From positions 1 through 28,572 of the forward strand of contig URAN01000033.1 in the NCBI GenBank assembly GCA_900545865.1: a stretch of DNA of 28,572 nucleotides, read 5' to 3'. The notes beneath the pieces are model-generated. The model was given only the letters and a program-made list of their open reading frames with translations. It was not told the DNA's origin and ran no database searches. This DNA is from an uncultured Eubacteriales bacterium. GTDB taxonomy: Bacteria > Bacillota > Clostridia > Monoglobales > Monoglobaceae. The position numbers were made by a program, and so were the translations under genes. Each line of letters opens with the position of its first letter. The stretch's first letter is position 1. Shown here one piece after another: positions 15,203-24,378 of the stretch.

Positions 15203-17599
15203 TTATTCCACCGTCTTGTTTTGTATCAACGGCTTCATTGTTGCAAAGTCGTTCCAAAGAAAGGCTTTGACTTTGATATTTGCCGTACTTGCAACCGTAA
15301 TCGGAACGGACTTTGTGCTCTCTGTTTTAAGATTAATTTTATCAAAATTAACCTGTGTCATAACATCATCGTTATATACACAAATACAAAGATATGCTTC
15401 GCCATCTCTGCCCTCGGTGTTTGTGATATTCACAACGGCATCTATCGTATCATTTGCGCCAATATCGCTCTTTGCAACGGTTGTTCCGTTCTTTTGGATA
15501 TCCAAAAGGTCGATTTTAAACGTTCCTGCCGTTGTTGTGATTTTTCCGTTGTACTCTCTCGCAAGCGAGTTGTTATCCGCGTTTTTAACCGTTATCGGAA
15601 TATTTAAGGTATATTCCGTATTTACGGCAAGATTATCCGTCAGTGTAAGTGTGTATGTCTTGTTATCATTGCTTGCCGCGCCTGTTGCACCGACCGCGGT
15701 TGAACCTTGCATAAGCTTTATGTTTTCAAGAGTATCCGCGCTCATCGCTTCGGTAAAGTCAATCTTAACATATTTTGTTGCAGAATCCACCTTGTCAACC
15801 GCCGGTGAATAGTTTACATTATCAGTTGAATATTGTACGGATTTAATACCCGTCATTGAAACCGAATCGGGATTGATAACTTTGAGATTATCAATGAGGG
15901 TATATGCCTTGCCGTAATCCTCTGTACTCCATTCGTTCGGAGCACCCTCCTGCGTTGACTTTGAATGTTTTAATTGTATAAATCTCAGCCATGGAAGACC
16001 TCTCTCGGCGAGGTAATAATATATACTGCATGTATAATAATCTTTTCCGTCAACGCTGATTGTTTGAGTGCTTTTATCAAAATCTATCGAAATTTCAACA
16101 GCGTGAAAACCTGTCGATGTAGGGCCGAGATCATGTATATGGTCGTCGCTCGGCATCGCATCAAACACATCCTTGCTCGTCTTACTGTAAACATATAATG
16201 TATCATTTGTGATACCGAGTATTTTTGCACCGGCCGGATTTGACGCAAGTGTAAATACAGGCGGTGTGGTTGCCGTTACTCCTGCATTTGGCTGTGCAAC
16301 GTTTTTAACATCAAATTTTATCTGAATCTTTCCTTTTGCACCGCTGTTTGTACTGTTTGCTGTATATCCGCTGAGAGCATATTTTGCGCCAACTTCATTC
16401 GCCTTTGATTTATTAGGCACAACCGAGCCGTCAAGCTTTAATACTTTATTCTTGCCGTCTGTCACGACATACGTTGAGTTGCCCGCTACACCCGATCCTC
16501 CGTCTTGTGCTATCGTATCGGACGAAACACTTGTGTTTTTCGTCCAAAATGTTGAACCTTCCGCATTGCGGCTGTCTGCTGCGCCTTCAGGGATATAGCT
16601 TTCAAAATCATCATTTATATAATAGCCATACGATATTGACGGTTTTTGAGAATATACTACTGTTTTTTCGGATATACCGTTTGTCGCCGCAAACGCGTCC
16701 TTAAGAGTCAGTGTATAGTCACCGCCGATATTTGCTCGCATTGAATACTTAATATTATATTTCATATTATTCACTTTTTCAACGGTAACAGTCGGTGTTT
16801 CGCCTGTTTCAAGGCATTTAACCGTGACACAGCTTGCATCAAAATCTTCAATCGGTCGTGTAAACTCGAGCACCGCTCCGTTATCGTTTGTGTCGGTAAT
16901 TTGAGCCGCCACTCCCGTGTCAAGCTTCATATTTTTATAATACGACGTACCTTGATCCATTTCTTTGCACATAAATCTTAAGCCTGCCTGCATTATTTGC
17001 GTCGGTCCTGTGCTCTCGCCTATCTTTTCACCGTCAATGTAATAAGAGGCTTTACTATTCGCCAAATCATAAATCGTATCTACGCTATACCAGCGATCTT
17101 TTTCAAATGCAGGCTGAGTCGTTTCAGTCAAATTCCAATTCTCTTCTCCGCCGTAATAACAGATTTTATATGGACCTCCGGCATTTGCGGCGTATTCGGC
17201 TATTCCGAGCCATCTGTTTTTGGGTTCGTCAAACCCGGTGTTATCATCAACAACGGCAGCATACCATTTAGGACAACCGGTGCTATATTCGTGCATAGTT
17301 TCAAAATGAAATCTTACTGTTTTTCCCGTTATCGGTTCTGAAAATATGTTTGATGCAAGCGAATAATTATATGAATATGTTGAAATCGCTTTAAACGTAT
17401 CTGTGCCGTTATCCGAAACTTTTGAATCCGTCAAATACCCGTCTTTTACAAAATCATACAAAACTTCATAACCGCCGACCTCTTCATCCGCCGATACGGG
17501 AATTTGAAAAGCCGCCGCAGAGAACAGCATAGCCGCCGACAAAATACCCGACAATAATCGTCCGAACCTACATCTTACATTACCTTTACTTGTTTTCAC
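15203..17599 (-). CDS. Secreted multi-LamG, Ig-like glycan-binding protein
   Basis: A 798-residue exported protein with no catalytic motif recognised. Signal peptide about 1-37 (ends PVSA). Domains by eye: concanavalin/LamG fold 1 about 45-228 (WYSVDTIYDLANSKASYYI, closely like the LamG module of GH39B); an Ig-like Big_5-type domain about 231-317; LamG fold 2 about 328-575 (HAVEISIDFDKSTQTISVDG); a second Ig-like domain about 582-690 (KYVKIDFTEAMSADTLENIKL, the Big_5 pattern); and a terminal Ig-like domain about 693-798 (VKAFLWNDFATMKPL) matching the C-terminus of GH39B. No SLH repeats, LPXTG or lipobox are present, so surface attachment is not explained. Start is GTG with AAGGAGG eight bases upstream. 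It lies 42 bp behind GH39A. Glycan binding or a non-catalytic scaffold role is inferred from LamG folds only. Confidence 0.7.
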   Translation of the reverse strand: MKTSKGNVRCRFGRLLSGILSAAMLFSAAAFQIPVSADEEVGGYEVLYDFVKDGYLTDSKVSDNGTDTFKAISTYSYNYSLASNIFSEPITGKTVRFHFETMHEYSTGCPKWYAAVVDDNTGFDEPKNRWLGIAEYAANAGGPYKICYYGGEENWNLTETTQPAFEKDRWYSVDTIYDLANSKASYYIDGEKIGESTGPTQIMQAGLRFMCKEMDQGTSYYKNMKLDTGVAAQITDTNDNGAVLEFTRPIEDFDASCVTVKCLETGETPTVTVEKVNNMKYNIKYSMRANIGGDYTLTLKDAFAATNGISEKTVVYSQKPSISYGYYINDDFESYIPEGAADSRNAEGSTFWTKNTSVSSDTIAQDGGSGVAGNSTYVVTDGKNKVLKLDGSVVPNKSKANEVGAKYALSGYTANSTNSGAKGKIQIKFDVKNVAQPNAGVTATTPPVFTLASNPAGAKILGITNDTLYVYSKTSKDVFDAMPSDDHIHDLGPTSTGFHAVEISIDFDKSTQTISVDGKDYYTCSIYYYLAERGLPWLRFIQLKHSKSTQEGAPNEWSTEDYGKAYTLIDNLKVINPDSVSMTGIKSVQYSTDNVNYSPAVDKVDSATKYVKIDFTEAMSADTLENIKLMQGSTAVGATGAASNDNKTYTLTLTDNLAVNTEYTLNIPITVKNADNNSLAREYNGKITTTAGTFKIDLLDIQKNGTTVAKSDIGANDTIDAVVNITNTEGRDGEAYLCICVYNDDVMTQVNFDKINLKTESTKSVPITVASTANIKVKAFLWNDFATMKPLIQNKTVE

Positions 17600-17641
17600 T
17601 TTTAAAACCTCCTTAAGTTTTATATAAAAATTTTTAATTAT

Positions 17642-20600
17642 TTATCTTACCAGGTTAAAATCCAGGAATTGCGCCGGATTTTTACTGTTTCCTATACCGC
17701 TTCCGTACTCAAACATACCGTCACGTCCCTCGCCGCCATCGGGATAGTCCTCTTTGTCCTTATCATTGAGCAGTACCGACAGCAAAAGACTCGGATAATT
17801 CTTTATCTTAAAGTTTGCCGGGTACATCTCGGTCAGAGGTATCGAAAGCTCATACGTTGTCACCTTGCGGCTCTCATCTCTTGTTATTTCAAGCTCGTGC
17901 GGAATATCGACCGCTATCATCTGTGCCACAAGTCCCGAGCTTCTTGAAATCTCCGCCTTTCCGTTCTGCAAGCCCATGGTAAGCTCGGTATACGGTGCGG
18001 CGGTCGTTTTTTGCAGGGCGGTCGCTATCTGGAACGAGTCGCCTGCCCACAGACCTCTGTCGGGGTCGTCACTTTGGACATCATCCGTTACCTCTGCGCC
18101 AAAATAGAAATTATTATCATCAAATTCCATATAAATCTTTGCCGACGCGTCCGAATTGCCTCCAAAGTTTTCATCACCGAGCGGTATATAATTACCGTTC
18201 TTATCATTCATCTCTATCGCATATGCCGTGTTCCATTCGCCGTCCGAAATCACTCCGTCAATTTTGGGCGCGGTTCTCGCCTTTGGCATTGCCCTGAACG
18301 AAAGCTCGCGCGATAAATCAACGGAATAGCCGTTGCTCATTACAAGCTCTGCATCAAAGGTTAAATCATTGTAATCGAGCAAATCCGGAATCGGAAATGT
18401 TGTCTTTTTGGTTTCACCGGGTTTTATCGTACCCAATCTCCACATAGGGATAAGGCTTGAGAACGATTTTGACGCATTTATTTTTATCGTACCGTCAAGC
18501 GGTGTGTCATAAGTGTTGTTTGTCACCTCGGCAACATATTGCCACCTCTCGCCCGCAAAATGCTCTGAATAATGCGTGACATCGATTGCGTCAACACATT
18601 CGACCTCAAGACGCTTTTTATACAAGAGGTTATCGCCGTCATAAAAGGCTATCTCCGCTCCGTTCCCGAAATCATCATATATATCCTCGATTGCGCTTGT
18701 ATGAACCTCTCCTGTTTTTGTTTCAACCGCCGCCTTTGGTCTGTTTTTGGAAATATCGTCGGCTTTTAACATAACAGCTTTTTGTTCGTTGCCGAGTTTC
18801 ATTTCTTTTTCGGCGCTCATTTGCGATGTTGTATCGATTTTAACCGTCAACTCTTTGCCCGTCATATTCGACAGCTTTATATCGGTCTTATCGTGATTTA
18901 CTATCTTTAATAACTCCTTGTCGATATTAAAAAGCTCATCACACTTTTCGATTTTATCAAAATTTCCGACCACATACATCGGCATATTTGTACAAGAAAA
19001 CTGATACTTATTATCTGTACCGCTTATACTTGACACGTTTCCGTATATATCATAGACATCAAGGTTTTCGGCATCGATTTTTAACGAAATCTCTCTGTTT
19101 TCGTCCTTGTTCCACATAACAAGGGCAGTCCTTCCGTCACGCAGCTTGAATTTATAAAGCCTTTGTGATTCATCATAATCTATCGTTTCGGTATATTCAC
19201 AATCTATCATTAAATCATTGTATGCCGAAAGTGCCGCAAGCACAGGTCTTGCCAAAAACGGGTCATTATCTATCAGAGAGTTCACCAAGCCGAATCCCTC
19301 ACGCGGCAGATTATCATTATCGGTATATCTGAACACGTGTATCAAGTCCGCCATTTTATAGATTTCGTTCAACAAGAACATCTCTACCGTATACGCCGTC
19401 TGGTTATCCGTTCCGACAGCGGAATACCAACCTATCTCGGTGAACCAAAGCGGCTTATCCTGCATACCGTATTTATTCATAACCTCGCGGATTTTTTGAG
19501 CCTTTCCGACCATATTTCCGCTTTCGGGGCCTTGCATCCACATATACGGATGTATCGCCACACCATCCATATAATCCGCCGCGGTTTTTAAAACCGCCTC
19601 GGTATATCCGACACCCGTACCTGAAAGAGAAATACCGATTATTTTTGCATTCGGATTTGCTTTCTTTATCGCGTCTCTTGCAACCTTAACGATGTTTCCG
19701 TATTGCTCGGGTGTTGCATTTTTGTTAAACGCACTTGCATTCGGTTCGTTCCATATTTCATAACTCGATGTAAAATCCTTTGTGTCGAGTGCGACCTGAT
19801 AACAATAATTATACCAATCGTTAAGTTCTGCGTCCGTTACGGGGACATGGTCGTTAAACACACAGCTTCCCGAAAGCAAAATCATATTATCGAGTTTTGA
19901 TGTCTTTTTATAATCCAACTCCGGCTGATAATAGCCATAGTCTATCTTGCCTCCCGTCCAGCCCTGCCAGTTGGCAATACCGTTACGATGTACCTCCGAT
20001 CTGACATTTGAAAATCCTGTTTTTTCAAAGATATTCATAATGCCGCTCATATAGGGCAGTTGGCTCAAATCGTTTCCGAAAAGCGTATGTACGCCCATCT
20101 TTTTATTTATCAGACCTTCTTGCGGTGCTTTTATAAGTGCGAATCTCTGTTTTTTGTTGGTGGAATATTCCGCTTTGTCCGACTCTGCTTTAACACGCAG
20201 AGTAAACAATCCGTATTTATTGGGATTAACTTTAACCTTATGTTCTTTTTTCTCATCGGCTTTAAATGATAATTTTTCGGTTTTTGTTTCTAGGACAAAA
20301 CCCTTATCATCAACGACCTCATATGTCATATTAAACTCTCTGTTCGCTCCGCTGTCGTTTTTCAGGTTCATTAACAATTCGGCTTGTGTTCCGTAAAAGT
20401 TATATCCGAAATTTGTTTCGGCAAACGAAACATCAAGCGGAGCTATAAGCTCCTGCGGGATATTAACTCCGCTTTCCGAAAGCTCCTTTTGCTTAGCGAA
20501 ATCAAGTCGTTCAAGCTTATAATTATCTATCACACATCTGCCCTTTTCGACCGAAAAGTCCATACCCCAAAGCTGTTTTAAATCCGGGCAGATTTTATCT

Positions 20601-21199
20601 TTTCCCAGAAATTCATTATTGTAATAATAATAGACATATCTCGCGTCCATATCGATATAAATATCAATATGATTCCATACGCCCTGTTCTATCTCGGCAA
20701 TGTTGTCTGACATCTTCCATGTGCGCCAGTTCGATTGTTTGATTCCGTTTAAGTTGTTGTAATACCTAAAAGCGGTATCCAAATATATGCTTTCAAAAAC
20801 CTTATTTGAATCAAATCCGCTCGCCGAATTGCCGTGGTCGTAACCGACAAATCTGACAATTGCGCCTAATTCTTCGTTTTCGTATTTTTTAAAGTCAAAC
20901 GAATATCTGTACACACCGCCGTCGGTATACCCGCCGAGCATATTCAGATAATGCGCGGTTGCCGCCGAAAGTCCGTTGCCGCTCTTGCCTTTGTCCGACT
21001 TTGCCGAGCTTTTAACAGAAATATCCGTAAAACCATAGTTCTCGGCGTTATCGTCAAAAGTCAAGTCGAATCCTTTAAATTCTTCCGTCTGTGCTTGCTC
21101 GTTTTTCGCCGTCCCGTCATTGCTTTCCGCGCTTACCGCCGCACCTCCGGGGATAACCATTGCGAGTGCGAGCATTGTGCAAAACAGTCTTTTTAACAT
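17642..21199 (-). CDS. Secreted GH39-like (clan GH-A) glycoside hydrolase with CBM9-like C-terminus (GH39A)
   Basis: A 1185-residue extracellular enzyme. Signal peptide about 1-24. A LamG-like sandwich occupies about 40-235 (WNHIDIYIDMDARYVYYYY), an Ig-like domain about 250-355, and the TIM barrel with its beta domain about 365-750. E485 in EIWNEPN is the predicted acid/base and E588 in LWFTEIGW the nucleophile, with AIHPYMW between. Ig-like domains follow (about 755-970), then a CBM9-like domain (about 976-1185: APKIDGVISDGEWNTAY, YMEFDDNNFYFGAEVTDD, WAGDSFQIA). The catalytic core is clearly paralogous to GH39B. An in-frame TTG seven codons upstream is rejected because AAGGATGTG, the ribosome site, lies inside that stretch. 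It follows the SGNH esterase by 30 bp. Exact GH family and substrate are uncertain. Confidence 0.75.
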   Translation of the reverse strand: MLKRLFCTMLALAMVIPGGAAVSAESNDGTAKNEQAQTEEFKGFDLTFDDNAENYGFTDISVKSSAKSDKGKSGNGLSAATAHYLNMLGGYTDGGVYRYSFDFKKYENEELGAIVRFVGYDHGNSASGFDSNKVFESIYLDTAFRYYNNLNGIKQSNWRTWKMSDNIAEIEQGVWNHIDIYIDMDARYVYYYYNNEFLGKDKICPDLKQLWGMDFSVEKGRCVIDNYKLERLDFAKQKELSESGVNIPQELIAPLDVSFAETNFGYNFYGTQAELLMNLKNDSGANREFNMTYEVVDDKGFVLETKTEKLSFKADEKKEHKVKVNPNKYGLFTLRVKAESDKAEYSTNKKQRFALIKAPQEGLINKKMGVHTLFGNDLSQLPYMSGIMNIFEKTGFSNVRSEVHRNGIANWQGWTGGKIDYGYYQPELDYKKTSKLDNMILLSGSCVFNDHVPVTDAELNDWYNYCYQVALDTKDFTSSYEIWNEPNASAFNKNATPEQYGNIVKVARDAIKKANPNAKIIGISLSGTGVGYTEAVLKTAADYMDGVAIHPYMWMQGPESGNMVGKAQKIREVMNKYGMQDKPLWFTEIGWYSAVGTDNQTAYTVEMFLLNEIYKMADLIHVFRYTDNDNLPREGFGLVNSLIDNDPFLARPVLAALSAYNDLMIDCEYTETIDYDESQRLYKFKLRDGRTALVMWNKDENREISLKIDAENLDVYDIYGNVSSISGTDNKYQFSCTNMPMYVVGNFDKIEKCDELFNIDKELLKIVNHDKTDIKLSNMTGKELTVKIDTTSQMSAEKEMKLGNEQKAVMLKADDISKNRPKAAVETKTGEVHTSAIEDIYDDFGNGAEIAFYDGDNLLYKKRLEVECVDAIDVTHYSEHFAGERWQYVAEVTNNTYDTPLDGTIKINASKSFSSLIPMWRLGTIKPGETKKTTFPIPDLLDYNDLTFDAELVMSNGYSVDLSRELSFRAMPKARTAPKIDGVISDGEWNTAYAIEMNDKNGNYIPLGDENFGGNSDASAKIYMEFDDNNFYFGAEVTDDVQSDDPDRGLWAGDSFQIATALQKTTAAPYTELTMGLQNGKAEISRSSGLVAQMIAVDIPHELEITRDESRKVTTYELSIPLTEMYPANFKIKNYPSLLLSVLLNDKDKEDYPDGGEGRDGMFEYGSGIGNSKNPAQFLDFNLVR

Positions 21200-21229
21200 T
21201 AAATCACATCCTTGTGTCAAAAATTTATT

Positions 21230-22033
21230 TTATCTTTTATAATGTGTGTTGTGATACCCCGAACCGATAAGTCCGGCTGTTATAAAATCCTCGGGGTTAT
21301 TTCTTATGATATAGTCGATATATGACTCTATCATAAGCGCCGTCACTCTATATCCCGATGCATTCATATGATCCTCCAAATAAAAATTTCTTTTAAACTC
21401 ATCGTCATAAAATGGCGCATATTTTCTTAAATCAACAACATAACAATTATTAAAAATCTCGGCAATTCGGTACATAAGCTTTTGATGCATATCATAATAG
21501 CCGCTTATTTCGTCATCAACCTTACTCTTTGGCATTGTAACAAGAAAGAACTTTGCATCGTGTTCGATTTCTTTATACCTCGAAATTATTCCGCCGATAT
21601 GCCCCGAAAAAGTAGGTTTGTTATCTGCACTGTCTGACAGATTAATATCGGTTATATCACCGAATTCGCCATTTCCTTTTACGATTCCGCCTATATCATT
21701 TACACCGAGGGCGATTATATATGCCTGACACGCAAGTTCTTTTGCAAAATATCCGTTCTTTTGCGCAAAACCGATATATTCATATGCGTTCAATCCACAT
21801 TCCGAAAAATTATAGACCTTTGCACCCGTATCCCTCGCCATAAATTGACCCCACGAATAATTAAAATCCTGAATATAACCGGGTTTATTGTTTTCAAAAG
21901 TTACAAGTGCCCCCGATGACAAGCTGTCGCCTATGCACCCGATAGTTTTGAATATGCTGCACAATCCGCCGTTTATAACAAAATTATCCAAAGGTTTTTC
22001 ATTGTCGATTTTCATAAAATTTTTTATATTCAT
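21230..22033 (-). CDS. SGNH/GDSL-family esterase, cytoplasmic
   Basis: Probably removes acetyl groups from sugar residues. The 267 residues carry all four SGNH blocks: GDSLSSG with nucleophile S37, the glycine of block II (G80 in SECGLN), GVND with N112, and EDHMN with D221 and H222 as the catalytic aspartate and histidine. No signal peptide or lipobox, so it should act on imported oligosaccharides. The start ATG has AGAGAGGTG just upstream. It lies 12 bp after the beta-helix gene and 30 bp before GH39A, in the position of a second gene in the operon. Carbohydrate acetylesterase is inferred from context; lipase/thioesterase members of the superfamily exist but fit the setting less well. Confidence 0.85.
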   Translation of the reverse strand: MNIKNFMKIDNEKPLDNFVINGGLCSIFKTIGCIGDSLSSGALVTFENNKPGYIQDFNYSWGQFMARDTGAKVYNFSECGLNAYEYIGFAQKNGYFAKELACQAYIIALGVNDIGGIVKGNGEFGDITDINLSDSADNKPTFSGHIGGIISRYKEIEHDAKFFLVTMPKSKVDDEISGYYDMHQKLMYRIAEIFNNCYVVDLRKYAPFYDDEFKRNFYLEDHMNASGYRVTALMIESYIDYIIRNNPEDFITAGLIGSGYHNTHYKR

Positions 22034-22045
22034 CTTGCACCTCTC

Positions 22046-24082
22046 TTATCTTCTTATTCCTACGTCGCTCATATCTATATCAAAAAAGCCTATTTCTTTT
22101 GCCGGTGAGGCTTTTGTTAAACTAAAGTTTTTATTTTCATAGTCCGCAAACATAGGATCTTTGACGATACTGTTTTTATCCGAACCTTGCTCTTTTTTCA
22201 GGTCATCAAAATCTTTTTCGGTTTTAAAGTGCTTATACATAACCGGTTTGGTTTTTGTATAATCAAAATATAAATTATAATCTCGTTCAACATTTGATGA
22301 AAGAACGTCAACCGTTTGTCCGCCGAATATATAATTCTTATCCTTTGCAATCAGTATATTATGTTTTAAATATGCCGCTGTTGCCGCATCGTGCTTCCAC
22401 AGCCAAAAAGAGCCGAGGCTTCCGCTCTCAAAAATATTGTTTCTGATTATATTACCGTATCCGAAATGCAGCTGAAGTCCCGCATACTCGACGTTATAGC
22501 AAATATTGTTCTCGAATGTTACAAGACTTGTTCCCTCATCCGCATATATGCCGCTTGCCCCATAGGTTTTATGTACAACATCGTGAATTAAATTTCCTCT
22601 GATTATCGAGCCCTTTTGAATTCCGAGAAGATATATACCGCCGAGGTCGGACAGCTGTCCTTGTGATATATGATGAATATGATTTTTCTCTATAATAATG
22701 TTCTTTGTCCTTCCGTCCTTGTATCCCCATTCCCAGCCGACAGATATTCCCGAATATCCGGTATAGCATATTTCGTTATGTGAAATACGGCAATTTTGAG
22801 CAAGTGTTATCAAAATTCCGCACGCCGATGTATGTATAAGACCTATATTTTTTATAAGACAATCGCTGATGTTAATATTATCAGCAACGTCAAAATCTGT
22901 CTCATTTGCTCTGTGACGGATTTTTATTCCGCCGCCGCCCGAATTTTCAAAACGGCATCTCGTAATATCTATATTTCGACATTCGTTATCTATGTCGATT
23001 CCGTACAGTCCGTAATCCGAAAATCCGCAGTTCTCAACACGACAATTTCTTGCACCGATGAAATTTATAACGGCATCTGCCCCAAAAAACGCCTGATAGT
23101 CATTTGCCGGTTTCTTTGCGTTTTCGTCCTCGCTCGGATACATCTCAACGCTGCATTCATAATGACTCGATGTATACTTAAAATCAATGTTTTCAAATGA
23201 AATGTTGTCGCCGTATATATCAAACAATTTTGTTACGGTCGGAACATACAGCTCGTTTTCCGCATCAAAATCATTCGGAATGTAATATATTTTGTTGGTA
23301 TCTTTTTTATAGACCCACTGATTTGGTTTTTTCAGCATCTGCGGCAAGCCTTCGATTATATATTCCATTCTCGAATTTGCATCGTTGCTGTCACATTCGG
23401 CATCTTCACCGTTCATACCCAAACTTTCACTCTTTTTATCTTTATTTAAAGTCAACGCCGTGAATGTGGTATGTCTGTCAAAAACGGCTTTTCTCGACAC
23501 TGCGTCAAAGGATTCGATTTTCAGTCTTTCTTCTATCCAAAAGTGTCTGAAAACAACCGTTGCATCATACAGTCCGACAAGCTCTGACAAGTCCCTGTCC
23601 GCAATCATCCAATCCGTTCCGTCGTACAACGCACCTGTTTTTGATCCTGTTTCAACCGCCGATAAATATCCGCTCTCCGGATAACGCGTAATATCGGCTC
23701 TTTTACCGTTTACAAAAAGGTCATCGACCAAGACTCCGCAAGGAACTTCCGCCGATATACATTTAACTCCGAAAAGCTCATCGATACAGGCATTTTGCAA
23801 TCGTTTTGCACCGACTATTTCAACCTTACCGCCGAGCGGACGAAACGTTATATTATCACAGTTTTTTGGAATAGTAATTGTATCATCAATAAAATATTTA
23901 CCCGGTGCAAGCCAAACGGTAACAGGGCCGTTCTCTCCCGTTTGTCTTAAAACCGAAATTTTTCGTATTGCGTGTTCAAGTGTTTTTAACGCACCGAGTC
24001 CGCAATCATCATTTTGAACCTCGCCTCTGTACCAATCGCACCCGCCGATAGGATTAACATAAATATCTGTCATTGCTGTCAT
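22046..24082 (-). CDS. GH141-like right-handed beta-helix glycoside hydrolase, cytoplasmic
   Basis: A 678-residue right-handed parallel beta-helix protein. Helix rungs with repeated N-I-x-I-x-x-N/C patterns fill about 280-560, after an N-terminal region with a typical IYVNPIGG start and VWLAPGKYFIDDTI. Blocks that I associate with GH141 are GYSGISVGWEWGY (442-454), NHIHHISQGQLSDLGGIY (467-484, acidic D479) and GIYADEGTS (511-519, acidic D515/E516). GH141 members include an alpha-L-fucosidase acting on rhamnogalacturonan II and a xylanase, so substrate is open. There is no signal peptide, unlike many pectin-acting beta-helix lyases. The ATG at 24082 has GGAGGACG about eight bases upstream; a second ATG three codons in is possible. 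It is the first gene of the long operon, behind a leader of about 220 nt and an AraC-type promoter. Confidence 0.75.
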   Translation of the reverse strand: MTAMTDIYVNPIGGCDWYRGEVQNDDCGLGALKTLEHAIRKISVLRQTGENGPVTVWLAPGKYFIDDTITIPKNCDNITFRPLGGKVEIVGAKRLQNACIDELFGVKCISAEVPCGVLVDDLFVNGKRADITRYPESGYLSAVETGSKTGALYDGTDWMIADRDLSELVGLYDATVVFRHFWIEERLKIESFDAVSRKAVFDRHTTFTALTLNKDKKSESLGMNGEDAECDSNDANSRMEYIIEGLPQMLKKPNQWVYKKDTNKIYYIPNDFDAENELYVPTVTKLFDIYGDNISFENIDFKYTSSHYECSVEMYPSEDENAKKPANDYQAFFGADAVINFIGARNCRVENCGFSDYGLYGIDIDNECRNIDITRCRFENSGGGGIKIRHRANETDFDVADNINISDCLIKNIGLIHTSACGILITLAQNCRISHNEICYTGYSGISVGWEWGYKDGRTKNIIIEKNHIHHISQGQLSDLGGIYLLGIQKGSIIRGNLIHDVVHKTYGASGIYADEGTSLVTFENNICYNVEYAGLQLHFGYGNIIRNNIFESGSLGSFWLWKHDAATAAYLKHNILIAKDKNYIFGGQTVDVLSSNVERDYNLYFDYTKTKPVMYKHFKTEKDFDDLKKEQGSDKNSIVKDPMFADYENKNFSLTKASPAKEIGFFDIDMSDVGIRR

Positions 24083-24305
24083 CGTATCGTCCTCCGTATT
24101 AATATTAAATTTTAATTAAAGATATGCTTAATAAACAATGTTACAGCCTTTGCGGAAATATAATTCCCTCAAAACAGCACATGCGACAAAATGCACACTT
24201 TTACAAAAATCAAAAAACTTTTGCCATTTTAATTTTCATAAAAAGTAATTCGCTGTTTTATAGGAGAGTAATTAATCATATTTCCAACTTTTTTAGCGCT
24301 GTTAC
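24083..24305 (-). other. Long 5' leader of the beta-helix operon
   Basis: About 220 nt separate the predicted transcription start (near 24306) from the beta-helix start codon. The stretch is AT-rich. I see no strong hairpin, riboswitch core, tRNA-like structure or convincing small ORF on the coding strand; the only ORF-like run is on the opposite strand and lacks a ribosome site. A second, internal promoter is possible but none reaches a convincing match. Confidence 0.4.
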
Positions 24306-24312
24306 AATTTTG

Positions 24313-24341
24313 ATTATACAATATATACAACTGTAAAACAA
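24313..24341 (-). promoter_or_regulatory. Promoter of the long beta-helix/GH39/SLH operon
   Basis: On the minus strand: -35 TTGTTT (24341-24336), a 17-bp spacer and -10 TATAAT (24318-24313). The -10 is perfect while the -35 is poor, as expected for an activator-dependent promoter. The 29-bp operator lies 5 bp upstream. The layout is the mirror image of the promoter at 25342-25370. Confidence 0.7.
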
Positions 24342-24346
24342 GAAAA

Positions 24347-24375
24347 AATTTGATTAGTTTAAGACGAAATTTTAC
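24347..24375 (-). promoter_or_regulatory. AraC-type operator, left copy
   Basis: A 29-bp block that is the exact reverse complement of 25308-25336. Read on the minus strand it starts with half-site AAATTTCGTCTT, and 21 bp further on a second half-site AAATTTTTTCTT (10 of 12 identical) runs to the edge of the -35 box. It ends 3 bp from the araC stop codon, so the regulator's gene and this site are packed together. Binding by the neighbouring AraC protein is inferred from geometry. Confidence 0.7.
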
Positions 24376-24378
24376 CTT

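Noticed and set aside
24124..24336. Plus-strand 70-codon ORF in the leader of the beta-helix operon
   Set aside because: No ribosome binding site, low-complexity composition, and it overlaps the operon promoter.
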